9,435 nucleotides of DNA from Acidobacteriota bacterium (GTDB lineage: Bacteria; Acidobacteriota; Aminicenantia; UBA2199). Of this stretch, positions 1-5,754 are shown one piece after another. The first letter of the stretch is position 1. Each line of letters begins with the position of its first letter. The stretch covers positions 1 to 9,435 of the forward strand of contig JAQUQF010000051.1 of assembly GCA_028749105.1 (NCBI GenBank), given 5' to 3'. The position numbers and the translations under genes were made by a program. The notes below the pieces were generated by a model. That model had not been told where the DNA came from. It saw only the letters and a list, made by a program, of their open reading frames with translations, and did no database searches.

Positions 1-462
1 GAAACCTTTGCTGAACAGGAAGGCGAGCGGCGAGCCGTAAAAGGTCAAGGGCAGGAAATGCTGGATAAGGAAGGGGACGGGGAAAAGGCAGCCGACGTGA
101 AAGGGATTCCGGATAACCCTGCTGAGAACAAAGAGGACGAAGACCGCCAGGGCGATGCACTGCAGGAACTCGGGGAAAATCCGCAAGCGGCCGCCATGGG
201 CGACAACGACCTGGGTGCTGCCGCCGAAGAACAGCAGCAGCGGAAAGAAAAGATGAAAAAGGTCATACCGCCTGTTGCCTTTTGTTTTTTCAAGCAATTT
301 GATCGTGTTCATCCCCGAGCAGGCAAAAAAGAGGGGGGCGGCAAAGGTGCCGAAAGGGAGAAGTCGCGCCGAAATGAAATGCGCGGCAAGCATCAGCAGG
401 CAGGCGATGCCCTTGGTGATGTCGATTTCCAAGATGCGGCCTTTTGCCGGCCATTCATTCAT
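1..462 (-). CDS. Integral membrane acyltransferase-like protein (HGSNAT/DUF1624-like), 3' end cut by the window edge
   Basis: The first 154 codons of a membrane protein are visible, with no stop before the left edge. Translation starts MNEWPAKGRILEIDITKGIA and continues into hydrophobic segments at about residues 17-33, 36-53, 71-88 and 95-114, with a fifth near 121-142. The pattern R-x(4)-D-x(2)-KG followed by a hydrophobic helix ending in His28, then a LFFACSG helix, and later FPEFLQCIALA, resembles the start of heparan-alpha-glucosaminide N-acetyltransferase/DUF1624 and acyltransferase-3 type proteins, which transfer acyl groups to sugars across the membrane. The family call is by motif recall only, and the catalytic part may lie outside the window. 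Three overlapping ATGs occur at the start. The one at 462 is chosen because it is in the long open frame and lies 7 bases from an AAAGGAGGG site. The gene is divergent from the isomerase gene. It could instead be another polytopic family such as DUF418. Confidence 0.6.
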   Translation of the reverse strand, partial: MNEWPAKGRILEIDITKGIACLLMLAAHFISARLLPFGTFAAPLFFACSGMNTIKLLEKTKGNRRYDLFHLFFPLLLFFGGSTQVVVAHGGRLRIFPEFLQCIALAVFVLFVLSRVIRNPFHVGCLFPVPFLIQHFLPLTFYGSPLAFLFSKGF

Positions 463-468
463 TGGGGA

Positions 469-477
469 CCCTCCTTT
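469..477 (-). promoter_or_regulatory. Shine-Dalgarno site of the left-edge membrane protein gene
   Basis: AAAGGAGGG on the minus strand, 7 bases upstream of the ATG at 462. It decides between three closely spaced ATGs (462, 458, 454) that lie in three different frames. Only the one at 462 opens a long hydrophobic reading frame. Confidence 0.7.
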
Positions 478-506
478 ATTGGGAATGGGTGAAGTCGCAA
501 GGCCCA

Positions 507-535
507 ATTCTACAACACTCCGGTCCGCTTGGGAA
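507..535 (-). promoter_or_regulatory. Putative sigma70-type promoter for the left-edge membrane protein gene
   Basis: On the minus strand, TTCCCA (530-535, 4 of 6 matches to TTGACA) is followed by a 17-base spacer and TAGAAT (507-512, 5 of 6 matches to TATAAT). This would give a leader of roughly 35-40 bases before the ATG at 462. It is a consensus match only, and the -35 element is weak. Confidence 0.4.
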
Positions 536-546
536 TCCCCCGGTTT

Positions 547-575
547 TCGACCGCACCCGCGCCCTATGGTACAAT
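547..575 (+). promoter_or_regulatory. Putative extended -10 promoter for the isomerase gene
   Basis: TCGACC (547-552, 4 of 6 matches to TTGACA), a 17-base spacer and TACAAT (570-575) preceded by TGG, which makes an extended -10 (TGn). Transcription would start near 582, giving a leader of about 30 bases before the ATG at 614. It lies back to back with the minus-strand promoter, so the 151-base gap is a divergent promoter region. Confidence 0.5.
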
Positions 576-613
576 CGTTCCGACGCCGACGGGGCGCCAG
601 GGGGAACAACTTG

Positions 614-1867
614 ATGAAGATCGCCTTGCTGCAATTCGATTCGGGAAGGCATGACCTGGCTGCCTTCGAGCGTGACCGCCGGGAATTCCTGTCTCCTCTT
701 CGCAATGAGTTCGAGTTGACCGCCGCCCGGTCCCCGGGAGAAGCCGAAGCTGATTTGCAGGTCATATTCGTCGCTTCCGGGGGCTGCGAGCAGAAATTCC
801 GCCAGCTGTATCCCGGCCTGGCCAAGCCGCTCATCCTGCTGGCCGATGGCCAGCACAATTCCCTGGCCGCCGCACTCGAGATCTCCAGCTGGATACGCCA
901 GCAGGGGGAACACGCCGAGATCGTTCACGGTGACAGTCGCTTCATTGTCAACCGCCTGAAGGAACTGGCACGCTTCGGGCATGTCCGGCGGATGTTGGCC
1001 GGCCGCATCGGCATCATCGGCGAACCTTCCGACTGGCTGATCGGTTCGGCGATCGACCGCGCTGCGGCAACAAAGCGCTGGCGGACCGAATTCGTGGACA
1101 TCGATCTGGCTGAACTAAAGAGACGGCAGCCGACGCAAGCCGAAGTCGCCAAGATTGCCGGGGAATTCATCGATCAGGCGGAAACCCTGGACGGCGTGGA
1201 CAAAAAGGCGGTCGAAGCAGCAGCCAGGCTCTACCCGGCCCTGAAAAATATTTTCAAACGCCAGCGGCTGCAGGCGGCTACACTGCGCTGCTTCAGCCTG
1301 ATCGAGACGCTCGACACCAGCGGCTGCCTGGCCCTCTCCCGGCTCAACGACGAGGGGCGGATCTGCGGCTGCGAGGGCGACGTGCCGGCGGCGTTCTCCA
1401 TGCTCCTGCTCTTCGCCCTGACCGGCGAGACCCCCTTCATGGCCAATCCGGCCGCCATCGACAGCCGCAGCAATCAGCTCATCCTGGCTCACTGCACGGT
1501 CCCGCGGCGCGCCGTTTCCAGATACCGGCTGCAGACCCATTTTGAAACCGGCCTGGGGGTGGGACTGAGCGGGGACTTCGCCGCCGGCCCTGTCACGGTA
1601 TTCAAAACGGGAGATCCCGACCTGGGGAACTATTTCGTTTCAGGCGCGGAGGTGATCCCCGGATGTCCCCAACCCGGCCTGTGCCGCACACAGGTCCGCC
1701 TGCGCATGCGGGAACCGGTCGGGTATTTCCTGAACGCGTCGCTGGCCAATCACCACCTGCTGGTCCGCGGCGACCATGCCCGCATCATAGATGAGTTCAT
1801 GCACTATTGCGGCTGCCGCAGGGTGAAAACAATCGAATCATATCCCGAGGATCAGACCCTGCAATAA
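614..1867 (+). CDS. L-fucose/L-arabinose isomerase-like protein (COG2407 type), 417 aa
   Basis: A cytoplasmic protein of the FucI/AraA fold group, which interconverts aldoses and ketoses using a divalent metal; the real substrate cannot be told. Seen in the sequence: a Rossmann-like N-terminal half (VIFVASGGCEQ near residues 50-60), the family-like IGIIGEPSDWLI near 134-145, CEGD with Glu254, Asp283 and HCTVP with His293, then NHHLLVRGDH with His380/His381. By analogy with FucI and AraA, Glu254, Asp283 and the C-terminal histidines are the likely metal ligands (inference). At 417 residues it is shorter than FucI (about 590) and AraA (about 500), and nearer to uncharacterised COG2407 proteins. 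ATG 614 is chosen because AGGGGG lies about 9 bases upstream, a promoter lies just before it and homology-like sequence begins there. The frame is open back to 275, but that part looks non-coding. No sugar kinase or transporter is visible nearby. Confidence 0.8.
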   Translation: MKIALLQFDSGRHDLAAFERDRREFLSPLRNEFELTAARSPGEAEADLQVIFVASGGCEQKFRQLYPGLAKPLILLADGQHNSLAAALEISSWIRQQGEHAEIVHGDSRFIVNRLKELARFGHVRRMLAGRIGIIGEPSDWLIGSAIDRAAATKRWRTEFVDIDLAELKRRQPTQAEVAKIAGEFIDQAETLDGVDKKAVEAAARLYPALKNIFKRQRLQAATLRCFSLIETLDTSGCLALSRLNDEGRICGCEGDVPAAFSMLLLFALTGETPFMANPAAIDSRSNQLILAHCTVPRRAVSRYRLQTHFETGLGVGLSGDFAAGPVTVFKTGDPDLGNYFVSGAEVIPGCPQPGLCRTQVRLRMREPVGYFLNASLANHHLLVRGDHARIIDEFMHYCGCRRVKTIESYPEDQTLQ

Positions 1868-1911
1868 TCCGCTACCTGACTGAAGTTCGCCCCACAGCGC
1901 CCGTTCGGCAA

Positions 1912-1940
1912 TTGACTTTCCAATCTTTCGTACATAAAAT
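1912..1940 (+). promoter_or_regulatory. Strong sigma70-type promoter of the secreted protease gene
   Basis: TTGACT (1912-1917, 5 of 6 matches), exactly 17 bases of spacer, and TAAAAT (1935-1940, 5 of 6 matches), in a locally AT-rich gap within GC-rich DNA. The predicted start is near 1947, leaving about 50 bases of leader before ATG 2000. This is the best promoter match in the window. It shows that the secreted gene has its own transcription start rather than depending on the isomerase gene. Confidence 0.65.
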
Positions 1941-1999
1941 TTACGTATAGGCATATAGAATTTTAAGCCATTCGTTGTATGCAGTACAGGGGGGGCGAG

Positions 2000-2296
2000 A
2001 TGAAACATTTGTTTGAACCAATTCATCAGCGTTGCGTGTCGATCGTTGTTCTCTTGGCGTGCGGTTTCTTGTTTCAACTCCTCGGGTCGGCAACATTGCC
2101 GGCACAAGAAAACATGGTTGAATCTTTCTCTATATCCTCGAAAGCCGTATCGAAGGACCGAAGCGGCATCGGCACGCTTGATGTCATCTTCCTCTTCTGC
2201 TTCTCCAGGGAATTGCAGGAAGATGATCTCATCAGCATTAAATTGACGGGCTCGGGAACCGATCTGGCCCCGGTGATAAGGAAAGTCGGGAAATAG
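2000..2296 (+). CDS. N-terminal part (signal peptide and start of a beta domain) of a secreted protein split by in-frame TAG
   Basis: 98 residues, ending at TAG 2294-2296. Residues 1-36 look like a Sec signal peptide: MKHLFEPIHQR, a hydrophobic core (VSIVVLLACGFLFQLL), then SATLPA with likely cleavage before QEN. The mature part (GIGTLDVIFLFCFSRELQ..., LISIKLTGSG) reads like the first strands of an Ig-like beta domain. It is cut off in mid-domain. The next ORF (2318-4567) lies in the same frame, and only seven sense codons separate the TAG from its first ATG. The two are therefore most likely one gene of 855 codons broken by a nonsense mutation or sequencing error, or read through. ATG 2000 is preferred over the in-frame ATG 1979 because a G-rich tract (1989-1995) lies just upstream and the signal peptide begins properly. 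Alone, this ORF has no evident function. Confidence 0.65.
   Translation: MKHLFEPIHQRCVSIVVLLACGFLFQLLGSATLPAQENMVESFSISSKAVSKDRSGIGTLDVIFLFCFSRELQEDDLISIKLTGSGTDLAPVIRKVGK
2294..2296 (+). other. In-frame TAG interrupting the secreted ZU5/cysteine protease gene
   Basis: The TAG joins two ORFs in one frame. Upstream are a promoter, ribosome site and signal peptide but no complete domain. Downstream are a long domain-bearing ORF with no ribosome site and no signal peptide. The codons right after it (DRPTRSQ, then MRLTVPLPEI) read as a continuation of the same beta domain. A C-to-T change from CAG (Gln) would be enough to create it. TAG also serves as the terminal stop of the downstream ORF (4565-4567), in the identical octamer AAATAGGA, which argues against general TAG reassignment. 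Confidence 0.7.
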
Positions 2297-2313
2297 GACC
2301 GCCCGACCCGGTC
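2297..2313 (+). other. Short GC-rich hairpin immediately after the in-frame TAG
   Basis: GACCG (2297-2301) pairs perfectly with CGGTC (2309-2313) around a 7-base loop (2302-2308), starting at the base right after the TAG. The stem is only 5 bp, so chance is quite possible in GC-rich DNA. Stem-loops downstream of stops can favour readthrough, although they usually begin some 6-8 bases further on. It lacks a U tract and is not a terminator. Confidence 0.3.
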
Positions 2314-2317
2314 GCAA

Positions 2318-4567
2318 ATGCGGCTAACCGTGCCGTTGCCCGAAATCATGGCCGCGGGGGCGACGTTTGCCGGAAACTCCGCCATCATCTCGTTCTCGAC
2401 CCTGATCAACCTGAGCGGCCAGAGGAAACAACGGGCCACCCTGACCTATGATTTCATCGCGAAGGAGGATCGAACGGCAAGGCCGGAGTTCATATCCGGC
2501 GATCGCAAAACTGAGACTCCGAGCAAGAAGGCGGGAACGTCACCGGGGAAAACCGCCGGCGACAAAACAGGGCAGCCCCCAACCTTCCCAGAACTCCCAC
2601 GGCACGAATCGGGAGCAGGATCCTTCCCCGGCGCCGCCCCCGAATCCGTGGACCAGCATTCCTCCCCCATTGGGCCAAGCGGGGGCAACGTCTCGTTGAC
2701 ATCAGGAGCCCGGGTCGAGATCCCGCCGGGGGCATTGGCCAAGCCCACCACCATCACCCTGCGCCAGATGAAATCGCACCAGGATAATATGCAGATCTAT
2801 TCCATCGAGGCGGGAACGGCCCCCTTGACCATTCCCGCTACCTTGACGTTTCCAATCACCTCGAGTTCCGGGAATCCGGCGCTCTCGGTGGACATCCTCC
2901 ATTTTCATGGCGTGAACGACAAGGTGACGCTGCTTCCCAGCCAGTGGCAGCCTGGGGGCAGAGAGGTGACCTGTCAAACCAAGGAATTCAGCATCATCGG
3001 CGTGGTGATATTGTCCGCTCCCTATTTTTACGCTTTGGGCAGGGAGGTGACGATCCGGCTGCTCGCCAATGACCTGGAAAACTTCAATCATTTTGTGGAA
3101 GCGGCCTTGAATGCCGCCACCAACAAATCGATCTTGCTTTCGAGCGTGGGATACAATCAATTCCAGCCCAACACGATGTGGTGTTGGTCGAGCAGTCTGT
3201 CAGCGCTCCTGCAAACGACGCGTTCCCTTAAAAAGCATCTGGCCGACCCGCTCAAACCCCAATCCTTGGCCGCTCTATGGGGCTATCGCCGTTCCGGATA
3301 CATCCGAACGGGACCCTCCCCAACAGAGTGGCTGAGCGACAACAGCTCGTTGTTTTCAACCCTCCGCTCCAAGGCAGGCGCTCAAGTCGAGGGAAAATGT
3401 TTTACCCGTTTCCCCGCGTTGGCGGTATATCTCATTTCACAGATCGATCAAGGATACCCGGTTACCATCGATATTCATTCCAAGACCCACATGCTCAATG
3501 TCGTCGGCTATCATAGCCTGGGGCCCTGGATCCACGATCCGGTCAGCCATCTGCAGCCCTACCTTACTTCCTGGAAAGATTTTTTCAACGTCATTAACCA
3601 GGGAACAGCATCGTTTATCAACAACTACGTCTTGACCACTGTCATCAAGCGTGATGTTCGCAATAATCCGCCCATCTATGCGATCAACCTTCCGAGTTGC
3701 GAATTCAATGCCGTTTCTTCAGCCCATGTCAATGAGATGGGCCTTTATTTCACCTTGCCTGAGCGCGGCGCCCATGCGGGTTTCAAATGGGACGGCACAG
3801 CGGAACGGTATGGGATGCGGCTCATTGCCGGACGGCCCAATGGGCCTGATGAAGAACCTTTGGAGGAGCTTTTCATCGGCTACCAGACGCAAATCGGAGA
3901 AAAAAACATCGAGGTCACCAACAGCACGGAGAAAAAAGTCCTGGCGTCGATCCGCCTGGAACTGATGGACGGCAGGACCCGGCACACCGTGAACGTGGCC
4001 AAACGGGACGTGTCGTTGGATCATCGGCAGATCAGCCGCCACGATCTTCCCAAAACACTCTTGTTCCCGCTGCTGCATAAGGAATTTCCTGATTCCGGGA
4101 GTATGCTGGCGCGCACGATCTTGACCGTGGACGGCGAAGACAAAGACATGGTCCTGGCTTTCTGCAAATACCGACTATTTTCGCTCGTCTCCGCCTCGGC
4201 AATCTCATCGGGAAACGCCGAAGAATCAAGAATGACCTTGAAAGGCAGCGGATTGGCAAAGGGGGAAATGGAGCTGATTATCGAGATTCCCTCCAAGGAT
4301 CCTGTGATCATTTCCGTACCCTCGGCCAACAACGACCTGGAGAAAATCGTCGTGATCGGCCAATCGGTGCAGGCGCTCAGGGATGCCACGGTTTTTCTGC
4401 GCATTCGGCCTTTGGACTCGGCAACGAATGCCCATTTTGATCGGGCCGGATTGGAAACCAACCGTGTTCCCGTCATCACCGGTGGAAGGCTGATGGAGGT
4501 ATCGACGGCCGATGACCCAGAGATTCAAATTCCGCCGCCGCCCACGGAACCGCTGAAGAAGAAATAG
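2318..4567 (+). CDS. Secreted ZU5-like / papain-like cysteine peptidase protein, main part of the split gene
   Basis: 749 residues, numbered from ATG 2318. Order: end of a beta domain (about 1-48); a charged, Pro/Gly/Ser-rich linker (50-118); a ZU5-like domain (about 119-230) with GGNVSLTSGARVEIPPGAL, the hallmark of ankyrin/UNC5-type ZU5; a papain-like (C39/C70-like) peptidase domain (about 275-425); then a beta-rich region and a PPPPTEPLKKK tail. Catalytic candidates are Gln283 and Cys289 (QPNTMWCWSSS, the six-residue Gln-Cys spacing of papain), His391 (THMLNVVGY) and Asp407 (IHDP). It is probably an extracytoplasmic peptidase or a peptide-binding relative; the target is unknown. ATG 2318 has no Shine-Dalgarno sequence and the product has no signal peptide, so its true start is probably ATG 2000 across the TAG at 2294. 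If it is not read through, this is a pseudogene. The catalytic residues look intact, suggesting a recent break or none in the living cell. Confidence 0.75.
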   Translation: MRLTVPLPEIMAAGATFAGNSAIISFSTLINLSGQRKQRATLTYDFIAKEDRTARPEFISGDRKTETPSKKAGTSPGKTAGDKTGQPPTFPELPRHESGAGSFPGAAPESVDQHSSPIGPSGGNVSLTSGARVEIPPGALAKPTTITLRQMKSHQDNMQIYSIEAGTAPLTIPATLTFPITSSSGNPALSVDILHFHGVNDKVTLLPSQWQPGGREVTCQTKEFSIIGVVILSAPYFYALGREVTIRLLANDLENFNHFVEAALNAATNKSILLSSVGYNQFQPNTMWCWSSSLSALLQTTRSLKKHLADPLKPQSLAALWGYRRSGYIRTGPSPTEWLSDNSSLFSTLRSKAGAQVEGKCFTRFPALAVYLISQIDQGYPVTIDIHSKTHMLNVVGYHSLGPWIHDPVSHLQPYLTSWKDFFNVINQGTASFINNYVLTTVIKRDVRNNPPIYAINLPSCEFNAVSSAHVNEMGLYFTLPERGAHAGFKWDGTAERYGMRLIAGRPNGPDEEPLEELFIGYQTQIGEKNIEVTNSTEKKVLASIRLELMDGRTRHTVNVAKRDVSLDHRQISRHDLPKTLLFPLLHKEFPDSGSMLARTILTVDGEDKDMVLAFCKYRLFSLVSASAISSGNAEESRMTLKGSGLAKGEMELIIEIPSKDPVIISVPSANNDLEKIVVIGQSVQALRDATVFLRIRPLDSATNAHFDRAGLETNRVPVITGGRLMEVSTADDPEIQIPPPPTEPLKKK

Positions 4568-4589
4568 GAGGATCAGGCCTCGGGGGGAT

Positions 4590-5186
4590 TCAGCATCTCT
4601 TCGCGGCTGTGGCGTGACCGCGGACGATATCTGATACCTGGCCGTAGTTTTCCGGGGTGCAGAACAGCCGTGCGACGACCCGCCAGGAGTTCTTCAGGAC
4701 GATCACCCTCTGCGCAGGGTATTCCTTGAACTTGCGGATCTTCTTCCAGGAGATCCTTCCGGCCTGGCCGGCTATGGCGAGCGCTCCGACGCCCGCTACG
4801 GTTGGCTTGCCGCTCAGGAGCCCGATGATGAACGCCAGGGGGCCAGCCGCTCGCCCGGCCTTGCTGCGCGTCTCCCAAGCTACTTTTTTTTCGGAGAGTT
4901 CAAACCTCATGGCATAGCGGTTGGCAAAAAGCAAAAGGGAAATAAGATAGGAGAGGATGGTGATCCCGGCCGCGAGACAAAAGAATATTTTGAGCATAAA
5001 AGGGAAAGCGTCGATTTTCCCGGAAATGATGCAGATCAGCAAGGAGATGCCGGCCGTGATCAAGAAGGTGAAAAAGAAGAGCTTGGCCAAATCATAGATA
5101 TAGAAGCGATTGCCAGCGAGCTGAATGCCCACTTCCCAAAACGCCAGCGGCTGGTCCGTCTTATCCGGCGTACTGTTTTTTTTCAT
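4590..5186 (-). CDS. Two-TM membrane protein with bacterial PH-like (bPH/YcxB-like) domain
   Basis: 198 residues. Two transmembrane helices are clear at about 34-55 (AKLFFFTFLITAGISLLICI) and 63-87 (MLKIFFCLAAGITILSYLIS), followed by a cytoplasmic part of about 110 residues. That part holds RFELSEKKVAWET, RISWKKIRKFKEYPAQRVIV and a closing helix (PENYGQVSDIV), the strand-strand-helix order of bacterial PH-like domains found after two TM helices. Between the strands lies a long Gly/Ala-rich hydrophobic stretch (about 114-140), unusual for that fold; it might be a re-entrant loop or an amphipathic membrane contact. No enzymatic motif is seen and the function is unknown. The start at 5186 is set by AAGGAGG six bases upstream; the frame is open to 5378, but that overlaps tsaE. 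It is the last gene of the minus operon, 22 bases from the stop of the convergent protease gene. Confidence 0.7.
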   Translation of the reverse strand: MKKNSTPDKTDQPLAFWEVGIQLAGNRFYIYDLAKLFFFTFLITAGISLLICIISGKIDAFPFMLKIFFCLAAGITILSYLISLLLFANRYAMRFELSEKKVAWETRSKAGRAAGPLAFIIGLLSGKPTVAGVGALAIAGQAGRISWKKIRKFKEYPAQRVIVLKNSWRVVARLFCTPENYGQVSDIVRGHATAAKRC

Positions 5187-5192
5187 CTTTTT

Positions 5193-5199
5193 CCTCCTT
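5193..5199 (-). promoter_or_regulatory. Perfect Shine-Dalgarno site of the PH-like membrane protein gene
   Basis: AAGGAGG on the minus strand with a 6-base A-rich spacer to ATG 5186. It fixes that start against longer in-frame alternatives and shows that this gene can be translated independently of the short ORF upstream. Confidence 0.75.
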
Positions 5200-5209
5200 G
5201 CGAATCGCC

Positions 5210-5311
5210 CTAGTCCCACTCGAACACATGTTGGGATAAGTGTTTCGTTTCGTTGAGCTTGGCCAGCACGAAGCCGCGCATGCTGTGGCGGATCAGACAT
5301 ATCGTCTTCAT
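5210..5311 (-). pseudogene. Remnant of a SixA-like histidine phosphatase gene (33-codon ORF)
   Basis: A 33-residue ORF whose ATG shares one base with the tsaE stop (TAATG at 5313-5309), typical of translational coupling. It starts MKTICLIRHSMRG, like histidine phosphatase superfamily members of the SixA type (KTLYLIRHAK...), where the RH pair carries the catalytic histidine (His9 here). After this the sequence (FVLAKLNETKHLSQHVFEWD, then TAG) does not look like the rest of a phosphatase, and a full SixA would be about 160 residues. The simplest reading is an internal deletion or truncation that left the start of a tsaE-coupled phosphatase gene. It could instead be a small coupled peptide with a chance match; only about nine residues support the family call. 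Confidence 0.45.
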
Positions 5312-5754
5312 TAGAGGGAAATATATGGCAGTTTCGTGCGTACGGTGACGCGGCGATCGCCGCCCTGGTCAGTTTCAATGTTCACGGCCACAGCTTGGGG
5401 CAAAGCGAAATAATCGGGCGCCAGGTACTGGGCCCATTCCACGGCCACGATACCGGCGCCAATAAACTCGTCGACCGGGTTTTCCACCTCCGCCGGCATC
5501 AGCCCCAGGCGGTAAAGATCGAAGTGGTACAGGTCGACTTTTCCGCTGTAAAGGTTCATCAGCACGTAGGAGGGGCTGACCACCTCCTCGACGGGGATGT
5601 CCAGGGCCGCCGCCAATCCCTTGATGAAAACGGTCTTCCCCGCCCCGAGTTCGCCGCTGACCAGGACGATCTCGTCCCCGTGCAGCAGACGTCCCAGACT
5701 CTCGCCCAAGGCCAGGGTCTTTTCAGGAGCCGAGGAAAGGAGAGTGAAATCCAT
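5311..5754 (-). CDS. tsaE: tRNA threonylcarbamoyladenosine biosynthesis ATPase TsaE
   Basis: 147 residues, normal for TsaE (YjeE), the ATPase that works with TsaB and TsaD in adding threonylcarbamoyl to A37 of ANN-decoding tRNAs. Visible motifs in order: Walker A GELGAGKT (34-41), the switch-like SPSYVL (60-65, where SPT[YF] is usual), HFDLYRL (77-83) with Asp79, and VEWAQYL with Glu106-Trp107. All key positions are kept. The ATG at 5754 lies inside the 3' end of nnr, a 32-base overlap in another frame, so translation is probably coupled to nnr; the upstream Shine-Dalgarno is weak (CTGAAAG). The nnr-tsaE order is a common bacterial arrangement. TsaB and TsaD are not in the window. Confidence 0.95.
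   Translation of the reverse strand: MDFTLLSSAPEKTLALGESLGRLLHGDEIVLVSGELGAGKTVFIKGLAAALDIPVEEVVSPSYVLMNLYSGKVDLYHFDLYRLGLMPAEVENPVDEFIGAGIVAVEWAQYLAPDYFALPQAVAVNIETDQGGDRRVTVRTKLPYISL

Noticed and set aside
58..492. Plus-strand 144-codon ORF at the left edge
   Set aside because: A charged, low-complexity product opposite a hydrophobic membrane protein that has a perfect ribosome site; it is an antisense shadow.
275..613. N-terminal extension of the isomerase frame back to an ATG at 275
   Set aside because: It crosses the divergent promoter region and overlaps the membrane protein gene on the other strand, its residues resemble no isomerase, and ATG 614 has a ribosome site and promoter.
2670..3010. 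Autoproteolytic ZU5 (PIDD-like HFS motif)
   Set aside because: The only similar stretch reads HFHG. The serine or threonine needed for self-cleavage is missing, so autoproteolysis is not supported.
2294..4567. Genome-wide reassignment of TAG to an amino acid
   Set aside because: TAG also ends the 2318-4567 ORF and the 33-codon ORF at 5210-5212, so a general reassignment is not supported by this window; a local mutation, error or site-specific readthrough is simpler.
4568..4589. Possible bidirectional terminator in the convergent gap
   Set aside because: Only a 4-bp GAGG/CCTC pairing without a T tract is visible, too weak to call.
5187..5378. Longer version of the PH-like protein starting at 5378
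   Set aside because: The extra 64 residues overlap the tsaE 3' end and the short ORF, have no ribosome site, and the AAGGAGG site places the start at 5186.
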